From Pseudomonadota bacterium (GTDB lineage: Bacteria > Pseudomonadota > Gammaproteobacteria > Burkholderiales > Rhodocyclaceae), in NCBI GenBank assembly GCA_026399515.1, contig JAPLQT010000122.1, positions 1-64,000 of the forward strand: DNA of 64,000 nt, in the 5' to 3' direction. Below, piece by piece: positions 47,754-56,791 of this stretch. The notes beneath the pieces are model-generated. The model did not search any database and was not told where the DNA came from. It saw nothing but the letters and a program-made list of their open reading frames with translations. The first letter of the stretch is position 1, and each line of letters opens with the position of its first letter. The position numbers and the translations under genes were made by a program.

Positions 47754-48569
47754 TCAGTCGATCTTCCGTACCACCAGGCTCTGCGTCGCGCGACCGATCA
47801 ATCCCTGCTCGTCGAAGAGCCGGGACTCGGCCAGCGCGGAGCCGTTGGGTCCAATGTAAGTCGCGGCGTCGATGCAGATCCATACGCCCTGAGGCCGACG
47901 CAAGAGATTGATCGTCAGGTCCGAATTGACGAAGTTGTATGTCTTGAAGTCCAGGATCGCGCTGATGCCATTGCCCGAATCCGCGGCGACGGCAACGCGT
48001 TGATAGGCGCTCGGCTCCTCGGTTTCGACCAGGGGATGGCGCAGACGAAACCAGATCGCGCATGGTCCCCTGAAAAACTCTCCTTTTGCCACGCGAGCCT
48101 CGACGAAATCCGCGTAACCGACATGCCTGCCGGCAAACGGGAAACCCGCCAGGGGCGATGCCTCCGGTCCCTGCGTTGCCATGGGCAAGGGATGGCCGGG
48201 CAATCCATCCGGGATATGGATCTCGTTCTCGCGTTGCGCCAAGGCAGTGAATCTGGCGACCTCCTTCTCTTCCGCGATCAGGCGTGCGGAAAAATGCCCC
48301 GTGTTGCGGCCGACATAATCCTCCGTCACCTCCACCGTGAGTCGGTCGATCGGCACCGGACGCAGCAGGTTGGCTGTGAGGCGCGAGATATGTGTGAGCT
48401 TGTGCTTTGCGGCCACTTGCTCTATTGCCCGGCACACCAGGGCGATCGGCGGACCGGCATGTTGGTGCCGGGGGTGCCAGGGGCCACGGGTCAGCAGGCT
48501 GCTCTGGTAGCTGTTGTCGCCAAGCGCCGAATAGGCGCTGGACGGCATCGGCTCTGATTTTGTCGTCAT
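47754..48569 (-). CDS. Acyl-CoA thioesterase-like protein (double hotdog)
   Basis: A 271-residue protein of the TesB-like/4HBT_3 thioesterase family. The N-terminal hotdog includes HPRHQHAGPPIALVCRAIEQ, ISRLTANLLRPVPIDRL and GRNTGHFSARLIAEEKEVAR; the C-terminal hotdog includes AILDFKTYNFVNSDLTINL, VWICIDAATYIGPNG and AESRLFDEQGLIGRATQSL. It likely hydrolyses acyl-CoA. The ATG at 48569 is preceded by TTGGAG; a TTG four codons upstream overlaps that site and is rejected as the start. Confidence 0.85.
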   Translation of the reverse strand: MTTKSEPMPSSAYSALGDNSYQSSLLTRGPWHPRHQHAGPPIALVCRAIEQVAAKHKLTHISRLTANLLRPVPIDRLTVEVTEDYVGRNTGHFSARLIAEEKEVARFTALAQRENEIHIPDGLPGHPLPMATQGPEASPLAGFPFAGRHVGYADFVEARVAKGEFFRGPCAIWFRLRHPLVETEEPSAYQRVAVAADSGNGISAILDFKTYNFVNSDLTINLLRRPQGVWICIDAATYIGPNGSALAESRLFDEQGLIGRATQSLVVRKID

Positions 48570-48614
48570 TGGTAACTCCAAGGTCTGGGAAGCGTTATAC
48601 CAGACTCACAAAAA

Positions 48615-50270
48615 TCAGGAGCGCACTTCCGGCGCCGTTGTGGCGTGGAACTCAAGCTGGTAGCGTTTCAGGCTGTTGATCGATCCGCATACGAAGAGCG
48701 CATCATCCGGGCGCACCAGGAAGTCGTGGTCGAATTCGACGATCACGTCACGTTGCCGCTCCACGGCGACGATCTTGGCCCCCGTTCGTTCCAGCGTCTC
48801 GTTGCGCCATGGATGCTGGCCGCTCAGCGTGCCGGCGCTCAAACGCACGAACTTGATGCGATTTTCGACGAGGACGACTTGCTCGCCGAGCAGATGATAG
48901 GCAAGGATCTGTCCCGCCACCTGTCCCACCGAAATGGCGAAGTCGGCGCCTGCGCGGTATAGCCGGGCCGTATTGGGTGTCCTGAGAACCCGCACGATCA
49001 GCGGTACCTCCGGTGCGTAGTTGCGTACCACGGCCGTGGCAAACACGGATTCGCTGTCGTCGCTCAAGGCGAGGACGACCGCACCGGCCTCGCGAACCTT
49101 GGCCTGATCGAGAGTCGCCTGTTCGAGCACGCTGCCCACAACGTCGACTCCGGGTGCCGATACACGGTCGATCACGACGCAGGTTTCACCGGCGTCATGC
49201 AGCATTTCAACGACCTTGTGCCCCACGGCGCCGTAGCCGGCCAGCACGATCGGGCCGGTTCGACGAATCGGCATGGCCATCCGTTCGACTTTTTCCAGAT
49301 TGGCGTGGCGACCGACCACGACGAGAATGGCACCCGGCTCAACCTGGGTTTCCGGCCCCTTCGTAGTGGTAAAAACGCCTCCGTGCCATTGTCCGATGAC
49401 GGACACGCCATGCTGTTCGCGAAGATGCAGATCGCCGAGTCGCTTCCCCGCCAGCGGACTTCCCGCCCGGACCCGGAATTCGGCCATTCCCACGATGGTG
49501 CCGAGCAGATGCATGCCTTCCGCCGGCGGGCTGATCCGCGTGCTGGCGTGGGAAGCCAGGGCGGCGCCGAGAACATGCGCCGGCGTAAATACTTCCGTCG
49601 CGCCGATCTGTATCATCGGCGCCCGGTAGAGCGGATCGTCGGCCAAGGCGTAGATCGGGCCGGTAAAGCCGAGCTCGCGGACAACCAGCGTGCAGGTTGC
49701 ATTGGCGTGATCGCCGGCATTGGTGACCACCGCCTGTGCCTGATCCACGCGCATGAACGCCGAAGAGTCCTCCGCCAGCTTGCCGAAGACCACGTTGTAG
49801 CCACGATCGCGGAGGTTGCGCGCCAGCGCCATGTCTTCTTCGAAAACGACGAACGGGCTGTTGATGCTGTTGAACTCCTCCAGCAAGGATTCGATCGCCG
49901 GGCCATAGCGGTAGAAGAGCACTTTCCCGGCCATCGGCGGTAGCACGGGCTGCAAGCGGACTTCGAACTGTTCCTCGAAGTAGGGCAACACCAATACCGG
50001 AAATATCAGGAAGACGAGAAACTGGCCGAGAAACTGGCTGACGATGACGAACGCCGCCATGACCGGGTGATTCCACCGGCTGTCGGCGCCATAGCCCGTC
50101 GTGGTAAGCGTTTCGGACGCCCACTCGATGCTTTGCAGAAACGTGCGGGAAGTCCCTTCCAGATGCTCCATCCCGAGCATGTAGATCGCGCCGAGGAGTA
50201 GCACCGCCATGGGCAGTAGGACCAGCAGCGCCAGAAGGTGTTTGGTGGAACGCTTCAATTTTGACTGCAT
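48615..50270 (-). CDS. Potassium channel with RCK/TrkA-N and TrkA-C domains
   Basis: A 551-residue protein with TM1 (about 10-32), a pore loop with the K+ filter TLTTTGYG (54-61) and TM2 (about 70-95), then two RCK modules. The first has a weak nucleotide loop and contains RNLRDRGYNVVFGKLAEDS; the second has a clear NAD-binding loop, IVLAGYGAVGHKVVEMLHDAG. TrkA-C-type pieces lie near 265-335 and at the C terminus. It resembles MthK/VIC-type ligand-gated channels, with TTTGYG rather than TTVGYG. Role: K+ flux gated by nucleotide or ions in the inner membrane. Monocistronic, 45 bases upstream of the thioesterase gene on the same strand. Confidence 0.9.
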   Translation of the reverse strand: MQSKLKRSTKHLLALLVLLPMAVLLLGAIYMLGMEHLEGTSRTFLQSIEWASETLTTTGYGADSRWNHPVMAAFVIVSQFLGQFLVFLIFPVLVLPYFEEQFEVRLQPVLPPMAGKVLFYRYGPAIESLLEEFNSINSPFVVFEEDMALARNLRDRGYNVVFGKLAEDSSAFMRVDQAQAVVTNAGDHANATCTLVVRELGFTGPIYALADDPLYRAPMIQIGATEVFTPAHVLGAALASHASTRISPPAEGMHLLGTIVGMAEFRVRAGSPLAGKRLGDLHLREQHGVSVIGQWHGGVFTTTKGPETQVEPGAILVVVGRHANLEKVERMAMPIRRTGPIVLAGYGAVGHKVVEMLHDAGETCVVIDRVSAPGVDVVGSVLEQATLDQAKVREAGAVVLALSDDSESVFATAVVRNYAPEVPLIVRVLRTPNTARLYRAGADFAISVGQVAGQILAYHLLGEQVVLVENRIKFVRLSAGTLSGQHPWRNETLERTGAKIVAVERQRDVIVEFDHDFLVRPDDALFVCGSINSLKRYQLEFHATTAPEVRS

Positions 50271-50457
50271 GTTACGAGACTCTGCAAATCAACAGCCGTA
50301 AGTATCCTCGGCGCTTGCAGCGCGGTCAAACACCATCGCAGCGGGGATGGCGTGGGGCAAGTCCAGGCCGGGTGATGTTCACGTCACCACGACAGACGTC
50401 GCAATTGATGGAAGTGCTGGGTCGATACCGGGCTTTCGAAGATTCGTTGTTAGCGTC

Positions 50458-50790
50458 TTATCGAATTTCGATCACGGCATCACCAGCCGCCAACATATCA
50501 CGCAACGCAGGCAGTATTCTTGAAAACGCCGCCAGCAATTCGACCTTCCGGCAATTGCCGAGTCGAACCCATACCACCTGTGGAGGGATGCTGCCTTGCC
50601 GATTGGCGAGCGCCTGGAAATCTTCGTCCTTGGTGATGATGGTTAGGTCACGCTCTTTGGCGTACTGCCAAATTGTTCTGTCTTCGGCTGCTTCCAGCCC
50701 AACGTCCTGAACATAGGTGCATTCCCAACCATTGGCGGCAAGATAACGAGCCAGAGCCAGTGGCAACTGGTTATCGACCAACAGGGTCAT
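50458..50790 (-). CDS. DUF5615 PIN-like toxin
   Basis: A 110-residue protein of the PIN-like DUF5615 (Mut7-C-related) family. It starts LLVDNQLPLALARYLAANG with a candidate catalytic Asp, has EAAEDRTIWQYAKERDLTIITKDEDFQ with further acidic residues, and PPQVVWVRLGNC. The family is usually the toxin half of a pair with DUF433, as here: the start overlaps the DUF433 stop (ATGA). Presumed RNase. Confidence 0.88.
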   Translation of the reverse strand: MTLLVDNQLPLALARYLAANGWECTYVQDVGLEAAEDRTIWQYAKERDLTIITKDEDFQALANRQGSIPPQVVWVRLGNCRKVELLAAFSRILPALRDMLAAGDAVIEIR

Positions 50791-51017
50791 GCGGCAATCA
50801 GGATGGCATGGTCGGTCTGGGCCGCGGCATATTCAAGCGCTGCCAGAATGTCATCCTCTTCGAGGAGAGGATAGTCCGCAAGAATTTCCTGATGAGAAGC
50901 CCCGGCGCCGAGCAGACCCAAAATATCGGTGACGCGGATGCGCTGGCCGCGAATGCATGGACGTCCGCCGCACTTGCCGGGTTCGATGGTGATTCGATTG
51001 AGCAGACTGGGTTTCAT
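50787..51017 (-). CDS. DUF433 antitoxin
   Basis: A 76-residue DUF433 protein with a winged helix-type fold. Typical sequence: NRITIEPGKCGGRPCIRGQRIRVTDIL, GASHQEILADYPLLEEDDILAALEYAAA. DUF433 acts as DNA-binding antitoxin in DUF433/DUF5615 pairs. It precedes the toxin gene and overlaps it by four bases. Confidence 0.9.
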   Translation of the reverse strand: MKPSLLNRITIEPGKCGGRPCIRGQRIRVTDILGLLGAGASHQEILADYPLLEEDDILAALEYAAAQTDHAILIAA

Positions 51018-51190
51018 GATTCTTCCAATGAGGTGAGACCGTATCGGGAAGTATGACGTTCAGACACATGATTGGCAAGATCTGGCCTGCTCTCTGCCCC
51101 TGGCGCTCTCGCCGTCACTGCGGAAGCCGCCAATTGATAGAATACAGAATTCGAACCTTCCCTCCTTTGCATCCGCGTCAGGCACATCTC

Positions 51191-52228
51191 ATGAGACTTC
51201 CCACGTTTGCGCACCGGCTGCGCGCGACGATTGCGCTGGCGGCACTGCTACTGCCGTTCGCCGATGCCCACGCCGGCAAGACCCTGGAGCAGATCAGGCA
51301 GCGGGCGCAACTGGTGTGCGGGGTCAGCACCGGCGTGATCGGCTTTTCCTCGACGGACAGCCAGGGCAACTGGAGCGGCCTGGATGTGGATGTCTGCCGT
51401 GCCATCGCGGCGGCCGTGCTGGGCAACGCGGGCAAGATCAAATATGTTCCGCTCACCTCGCAGCAGCGCTTCACCGCGCTGCAATCGGGAGATGTGGATG
51501 TGCTCCTGAACAACGCCACCTGGACCTTGACGCGCGACGCTTCGCTTGGCCTGCACTTCACCACCGTCACCTACTACGACGGCCAGGGTTTCCTGGTGCC
51601 AAAAAGGCTCAAGATCTCCAGCGCCAGGCAGTTGAAGAACGCCGAAATCTGCGTGCAGTCCGGCACCACCACCGAGAAGAACCTCAACGACTATTTCAGG
51701 ATGCAGGGCATCAAGATCAAACCCGTCGTCTTCGAGAAACTCGAGACAGCGCTCAAGGCCTTCTTCAGCGGCCGTTGCCAGGCCTACACCACCGACGCAT
51801 CGGCGCTGGCCTTTATACGCAGCAAGGAAGCGCCCAAGCCGGATGACTATGCAGTGCTGCCGGAACTGATCTCCAAGGAGCCGCTAGGGCCGGTGGTGCG
51901 GCGTGGCGACGACGAGTGGTTCGCCATCGTCAAGTGGGTGGTCTTTGCACTGATCGAAGCCGAAGAATACGGTATCACCCAGGCCAATCTGGAACAGATG
52001 AAAGCAAGCACCGATCCGGTTGTCCAGCGCCTGCTCGGCAGCGCCGAGGACAGCGGCAAGCCGCTCGGGCTGGATCGCGAGTGGGCGGCGCGAGCGCTGA
52101 AGACGGCCGGCAACTATGGCGAGATATTCGAGCGCAATGTCGGCGACGGCTCGCCGCGGAAGCTGCCGCGCGGCCTCAATGCGCAGTGGAACAAGGGCGG
52201 GCTGATGTATGCGCCGCCCATCCGCTAG
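51191..52228 (+). CDS. aapJ: General L-amino acid-binding periplasmic protein (AapJ-like)
   Basis: A 345-residue binding protein with a signal peptide (RATIALAALLLPFADAHAG). AapJ/BztA hallmarks: VCGVSTGVIGFSSTDSQGNW, GLDVDVCRAIAAAVLG, FTALQSGDVDVLLNNATWT, YYDGQGFLV and CVQSGTTTEKNL. It would deliver amino acids to the AapQM permease. The ATG at 51191 is supported by the signal peptide; the longer frame from 51053 is not. A 176-bp inverted-repeat element separates it from aapQ. Confidence 0.93.
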   Translation: MRLPTFAHRLRATIALAALLLPFADAHAGKTLEQIRQRAQLVCGVSTGVIGFSSTDSQGNWSGLDVDVCRAIAAAVLGNAGKIKYVPLTSQQRFTALQSGDVDVLLNNATWTLTRDASLGLHFTTVTYYDGQGFLVPKRLKISSARQLKNAEICVQSGTTTEKNLNDYFRMQGIKIKPVVFEKLETALKAFFSGRCQAYTTDASALAFIRSKEAPKPDDYAVLPELISKEPLGPVVRRGDDEWFAIVKWVVFALIEAEEYGITQANLEQMKASTDPVVQRLLGSAEDSGKPLGLDREWAARALKTAGNYGEIFERNVGDGSPRKLPRGLNAQWNKGGLMYAPPIR

Positions 52229-52232
52229 ACTA

Positions 52233-52408
52233 TTCCAATTCAAAATCAACCGTGACTTTGTCCCCCAAGGGGATTTCCTGATGGGCATCGACTTCGCCTC
52301 GCCGTGTAACTTACACTGTCCCACGGGGATTTCCTGCGGTCATCTTCGGCTCGTCCCACGGGGATTTCCGCTGGTCATCTTCGCGTCACACTTGATTTGG
52401 AATTGGAA
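52233..52408. repeat. 176-bp element with 24-bp inverted ends and three internal repeats
   Basis: Left end 52233-52256 (TTCCAATTCAAAATCAACCG then TGAC) is the reverse complement of 52385-52408 with three mismatches. Inside, the motif GGGGATTTCC appears three times (near 52269, 52325 and 52360), the last two embedded in a ~35-bp tandem-like unit that includes GGTCATCTTCG. A perfect GTGTAA-C-TTACAC palindrome sits near 52304. It lies wholly between aapJ and aapQ and has no ORF. It may be a MITE-like insertion or a structured intercistronic RNA. Confidence 0.75.
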
Positions 52409-52417
52409 TCAACACCC

Positions 52418-53389
52418 ATGAACAGTAGGCGCTGGCAGGGCTTTGCTGCACAAGCGGTATTGGCGGCGGGACTGCTCCTGTTGCTCTGGCTGCTGCTCGA
52501 CACGACCGCCGCCAACCTGCACGAACGAGGCATCCGCAGCGGCTTCGGTTTCCTGCGCGAGCCGGCGGGGTTCGCCATCGGCGAGAGCCTGCTGCCCTTC
52601 GATTCCGCCGACAGCGTGTTGTGGGCGCTGGTGGTCGGGCTGATCAATACCTTGCGCGTGGCGCTGCCAGCGGTCGTCGTCAGCACCCTGCTCGGCACGT
52701 TTATCGGGCTGGGACGGCTGTCGCCCAACCTGCTGCTGCGCGGTCTGTGCAAGGCCTACGTCGAAGCCCTGCGCAATGTGCCGCTGTTGCTGCAACTGCT
52801 GGCCTGGTACTTCGTGGTGACCGACCTGCTGCCGGCGGCGAGCGCCGCGCTGGAAATCATGCCGCATGTGTTCCTGAGCAAGAGCGGTTTGTTCATGCCG
52901 TGGTTCGGCGGCGGCGGCGCCTGCCTCGACCTGCCGGTGCGCGGCGAGATGACGATCTCCGGGGGTGCCTCACTGACCCCGGAATTCCTTGCCCTGCTGC
53001 TCGGCCTGAGCCTGTACACCGCCGCCTATGTCGCCGAAACCGTGCGCGCCGGGATACTGGCGGTGCCGCGCGGACAGAGCGAGGCGGCGCTGGCGCTGGG
53101 CTTGTCGCGCGTCCAGAGCTTCCGTCTGGTGCTGCTGCCGCAGGCCTTGCGCAGCATCATTCCGCCGCTCACCAACCAGCATCTGAGCCTGGCCAAGAAT
53201 GCCTCGCTGGCGGTCGCAATCGGTTATCCAGACCTGGTTTCGGTCGCTAACACCACTCTCAACCAGACCGGCCGCGCGGCCGAATGTATCGCCTTGATCA
53301 TGGTGGTGTACCTGGTCCTGTCCCTGCTCACGGCGTGGTTCAGCGTTTGGCTGGAACGCCGCACCGGGCATTGGGCGGAGCGTTCATGA
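52418..53389 (+). CDS. aapQ: Amino acid ABC transporter permease AapQ-like
   Basis: A 323-residue permease. AapQ-type features: TM1 with AAGLLLLLWLLLDTTAANL, RGIRSGFGFLREPAGFAIGE, NTLRVALPAVVVSTLLGTFI, YVEALRNVPLLLQL, and the EAA loop SEAALALGLSRVQSFRLVLLPQALRSIIPP (in two parts). I start at ATG 52418; the longer frame begins with TTG inside the upstream inverted repeat. Its stop overlaps the aapM start by four bases. Confidence 0.93.
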   Translation: MNSRRWQGFAAQAVLAAGLLLLLWLLLDTTAANLHERGIRSGFGFLREPAGFAIGESLLPFDSADSVLWALVVGLINTLRVALPAVVVSTLLGTFIGLGRLSPNLLLRGLCKAYVEALRNVPLLLQLLAWYFVVTDLLPAASAALEIMPHVFLSKSGLFMPWFGGGGACLDLPVRGEMTISGGASLTPEFLALLLGLSLYTAAYVAETVRAGILAVPRGQSEAALALGLSRVQSFRLVLLPQALRSIIPPLTNQHLSLAKNASLAVAIGYPDLVSVANTTLNQTGRAAECIALIMVVYLVLSLLTAWFSVWLERRTGHWAERS

Positions 53390-54450
53390 CGCAGACGGCG
53401 GCGACCCGCGAGTGGCTGCGGCGCAACCTGTTTTCCGATGCCTGGAGCGGTCTGACGACGCTGCTGCTGCTGGGCGGCGTGCTCTACTGGCTGCCGGGGC
53501 TGATCGAATGGACGCTGGTCAAGGCGGTATTTCGGCCGGATGCCGCGGCCTGCGGCGCCATCGAGCATGCCGGCGCCTGCTGGGGCGTGGTGGCGGAGAA
53601 ATACCGGTTCATCCTGTTTGGCCGCTATCCCCATGCCGAGCAGTGGAGGCCGCTGCTGGCGACCGTCCTGTTGCTGCTGGTGATCGTGGTCAGCGGCTTG
53701 CGATTGCTGAATCGAAGTGGCCTGTTCGCGGCCTGGGTCCTGGCGTTGCCGGCATTCTTCCTGCTGATGGGCGGCGGACTGCTGGGCCTCACTCCGGTCG
53801 GTAGCGACCAGTGGGGCGGCTTTCCGCTGACCCTGTTGCTGGCGACCCTGGGCATGCTGCTGGCTTTTCCGCTGGCCGTGCTGGTGGCGCTGGGCCGTTA
53901 TCAATCCGACCTGCCCCTGCTGCGCATCCTGTGCACCTTCTATGTCGAACTGGTGCGCGGCGTGCCGCTGATATCGGTGCTGTTCCTGGCCTCGTTCCTG
54001 TTCCCCATCATTCTGCCGCCGGGTATTTCGATCGACGTGCTGCTGCGCGTGCAGGCCGGCATCGTGCTGTTCGCCGCCGCGTATCTGTCGGAAACCCTGC
54101 GCGGCGGTTTGCAGGCGGTGTCCGCCGGCCAGCACGACGCGGCGTCTGCTCTCGGCCTCTCCCGCTGGCAGGCGATGCGCTGGATCATCCTGCCCCAGGC
54201 CATCCGAGCGGTGATTCCATCGATCGTTAACAGCGCCGTCAGCGTCTTCAAGGACACCTCGCTGGTCACCGTGGTCAGTCTCTACGAGTTGACCGGCGCG
54301 CTGTCGCTGGCGCTGGCGGGCGACGCCGAGTGGCGCTCTTACTACCTCGAAGGCTATCTGTTCATCGGCCTGATCTACTGGATAGGCTGCTATTCCATGT
54401 CGCGCTTCGGTGCCGACCTGGAGCGGCGGCTGGCGGCAGGCGTCCGTTGA
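53386..54450 (+). CDS. aapM: Amino acid ABC transporter permease AapM-like
   Basis: A 354-residue permease partner of AapQ. Family pieces: LRRNLFSDAWSGLTTLLLLG, CWGVVAEKYRFILFGRYP, WGGFPLTLLLATLGMLLAFP, FYVELVRGVPLISVLFLASF and EAA loop HDAASALGLSRWQAMRWIILPQAIRAVIP (two parts). The ATP-binding protein AapP, normally the next gene, is missing: cysK follows 104 bases downstream. The transporter must borrow an ATPase from elsewhere, or aapP is located at another locus. Confidence 0.93.
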   Translation: MTQTAATREWLRRNLFSDAWSGLTTLLLLGGVLYWLPGLIEWTLVKAVFRPDAAACGAIEHAGACWGVVAEKYRFILFGRYPHAEQWRPLLATVLLLLVIVVSGLRLLNRSGLFAAWVLALPAFFLLMGGGLLGLTPVGSDQWGGFPLTLLLATLGMLLAFPLAVLVALGRYQSDLPLLRILCTFYVELVRGVPLISVLFLASFLFPIILPPGISIDVLLRVQAGIVLFAAAYLSETLRGGLQAVSAGQHDAASALGLSRWQAMRWIILPQAIRAVIPSIVNSAVSVFKDTSLVTVVSLYELTGALSLALAGDAEWRSYYLEGYLFIGLIYWIGCYSMSRFGADLERRLAAGVR

Positions 54451-54554
54451 TGGCGTCAAATGGAATTTGCTTATTCGAATAAAGTCTTTTGCTTGCGGGA
54501 CAAGTATAGGCAAGCTGAGATCGTTTACCGATTTGAACATAGGAGTGCACTGCC

Positions 54555-55487
54555 ATGGCCATCGCCAACAACATCACCGAACTCATCGGCAATACCCCGC
54601 TGGTCAAACTCAATCGCGTCAATGCAGGGATAGACGCCACCATCGCGCTGAAGCTGGAGTTCTTCAATCCGGCCCATAGCGTCAAGGACCGCATCGCCGT
54701 CGCCATGCTCGACGCCGCCGAGAAGGCCGGCAAGATCAAGCCCGACACCATCATCCTGGAACCGACCTCAGGCAACACCGGCATCGGCCTGGCCATGGTC
54801 GCCGCGGCGCGCGGCTACAAGGCCGCCTTCGTCATGCCCGAGACCATGAGCCGCGAACGCAAGCTGATCCTCAAGGCCTACGGCGCGGAGCTGATCCTCA
54901 CGCCGGGGCCGGAAGGCATGGGCGGCGCGATCAAAAAAGCGCAGGAACTGGCGGCGGCCGATAGCCGCTACTTCATTCCGCAGCAGTTCGAGAACCCCGC
55001 CAACCCGGAGATCCATCGCCACACCACGGCCGAGGAGATCTGGCGCGACACCGACGGCAAGGTCGATATCTTCGTCTCCGGCATCGGCACCGGCGGCACC
55101 ATCACCGGTGTCGGCGAAGTGCTGAAGGCGCGCAAGCCCGGCGTGCAGATCATAGCCGTCGAGCCGGATGCCAGCCCGGTATTGTCTGGCGGCCAGAAAG
55201 GCCCGCACCCGATCCAAGGCATAGGCGCCGGCTTCGTGCCGGCCATCCTCAACACCAAGATCTACGACGAGGTGGTCCGGGTCAAGAACGACGACGCTCT
55301 GGGCACCGCGCGCAAGCTGGCCACCGACGAAGGCCTGCTGGTCGGGATTTCATCGGGTGCGGCGGTCTGGGCGGCGCTGGAAGTGGCGAAGCGCCCGGAG
55401 AACAAGGGCAAGTTGGTGGTGGTGATCATTCCTTCGTTCGGCGAACGTTACTTGTCGACCGTGCTGTATCAGCACCTGGAGGTATAG
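54555..55487 (+). CDS. cysK: Cysteine synthase A
   Basis: A 310-residue O-acetylserine sulfhydrylase forming cysteine from O-acetylserine and sulfide. Hallmarks: [18 protein letters not shown] lysine in [53 protein letters not shown] and [12 protein letters not shown]. It follows a promoter-sized gap after aapM with AGGAG before its ATG. It is the sulfide-fixing end of the pathway encoded at 26241-31388. Confidence 0.96.
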   Translation: MAIANNITELIGNTPLVKLNRVNAGIDATIALKLEFFNPAHSVKDRIAVAMLDAAEKAGKIKPDTIILEPTSGNTGIGLAMVAAARGYKAAFVMPETMSRERKLILKAYGAELILTPGPEGMGGAIKKAQELAAADSRYFIPQQFENPANPEIHRHTTAEEIWRDTDGKVDIFVSGIGTGGTITGVGEVLKARKPGVQIIAVEPDASPVLSGGQKGPHPIQGIGAGFVPAILNTKIYDEVVRVKNDDALGTARKLATDEGLLVGISSGAAVWAALEVAKRPENKGKLVVVIIPSFGERYLSTVLYQHLEV

Positions 55488-55511
55488 GCGCCGTAGTAAA
55501 CTCGGGGGATC

Positions 55512-56699
55512 ATGCCATTCGATTTCGATACCTCCATCGCCCGTAGCGACCGCGACTCCATCAAGTGGGGCAAATACGCCGGGCGTGACACCATCCCGCT
55601 GTGGGTCGCCGACATGGATTTCACCGCACCCCCGTCGGTGCTCGATGCGTTGCGGCGGCGGATCGAGCATGGCGTGTTCGGCTACGGCGGGCCGTGGCCA
55701 TCGCTCACCGATGCGGTGCTGGAACATTTGGCGAGCGAGTATCGCTGGCAGGTGGAAGCGGACTGGCTGGTGTGGTTGCCGGGCCTGGTCGTCGGCCTCA
55801 ATGTGGCCTGCCGCGCGGTCGGCGAACCGGACAGCGAGGTGTTCACCGCGACGCCCGTCTATCCCCCGTTTCTTTCCTCGCCGCGTTTCTCGCAGCGCCG
55901 TGTGGTGAGCGCGCCGCTGGCCAGAACCGACGGCCATTGGGAATGGGATTTCGCCGCGCTTGAAGCGGCACTGTCGCCCGCCACCCGGTTGTTTCTACTG
56001 TGTCATCCGCACAATCCGGTGGGGCGGGGGTGGCGCGAGGACGAACTTCGGCGCATCGCGGAGATTGCCGAGCGGCATGATCTGATCGTCTGTTCCGACG
56101 AGATTCATTGCGGGCTGGTGCTCGATCCCGATTTGCGTCACCAGCCCTTTGCCGCAATTTCTCCCGAGGCGGCGCGGCGCAGCATCACCCTGATGGCGCC
56201 ATCCAAGACCTTCAACATTCCTGGCCTGGGCAGCGCCTTCGCGGTGATCCCCGATGCCGAATTGCGCCGCGCGTTCCGTGCTGCAATGCAGGGCATCGTG
56301 CCGGACGTGAATGTGCTGGGATTGGCGGCGACCGAGGCGGCCTACAGCAGTATTGGCGATGCGGGCGCCTGGCATGCGGCCTTGATCGAGTATCTGCGCG
56401 GCAACCGCGACCATGTCGAGGCGCGCATCGCGGCGATGCCCGGACTCGCCATGACCCACGTCGAGGCGACTTACCTGGCCTGGATCGATGCGCGCCAGCT
56501 CTGTCAAACCCGTGGCCTGGAGAACCCGCAGCGTTTCTTCGAGCAAGCCGGGGTCGGGCTATCCAACGGCGCCGATTTCGGCCGCGGTCCGCGTGGCGAG
56601 GGCGGCGACAGCAGCGGCTTCGTGCGCCTCAATTTCGGCTGTCCGCGCGCCCTCCTCGACGCCGCCCTCGATCGCATGCAGTCGGCGGTAATGGCTTGA
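55512..56699 (+). CDS. patB: MalY/PatB-type aminotransferase or C-S lyase
   Basis: A 395-residue fold-type I PLP enzyme. MalY/PatB hallmarks: PLWVADMDFTAPPSVLDALRRR, VFGYGGPWPSLTDAV, WLVWLPGLVVGLNVACR, HPHNPVGRGWREDELRR, CSDEIHCGLVLDPD and PLP lysine in LMAPSKTFNIPGLGSAFAV. Likely cystathionine beta-lyase, making homocysteine, pyruvate and ammonia, or a related C-S lyase. It starts 24 bases after cysK and is probably co-transcribed, consistent with sulfur amino acid metabolism. Confidence 0.92.
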   Translation: MPFDFDTSIARSDRDSIKWGKYAGRDTIPLWVADMDFTAPPSVLDALRRRIEHGVFGYGGPWPSLTDAVLEHLASEYRWQVEADWLVWLPGLVVGLNVACRAVGEPDSEVFTATPVYPPFLSSPRFSQRRVVSAPLARTDGHWEWDFAALEAALSPATRLFLLCHPHNPVGRGWREDELRRIAEIAERHDLIVCSDEIHCGLVLDPDLRHQPFAAISPEAARRSITLMAPSKTFNIPGLGSAFAVIPDAELRRAFRAAMQGIVPDVNVLGLAATEAAYSSIGDAGAWHAALIEYLRGNRDHVEARIAAMPGLAMTHVEATYLAWIDARQLCQTRGLENPQRFFEQAGVGLSNGADFGRGPRGEGGDSSGFVRLNFGCPRALLDAALDRMQSAVMA

Positions 56700-56791
56700 G
56701 GACTGGCTATGCCGACGAGTTTGCCAATTTGCCATCGGGTCGCAAAGCCAACATATAATCGCAATCGCCACCATTCCTGAGGAGCACCGGA

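Noticed and set aside
52258-52375. Three GGGGATTTCC repeats considered as a CRISPR array
   Set aside because: Units are unequally spaced, the spacers are similar to each other, and no cas genes are present.
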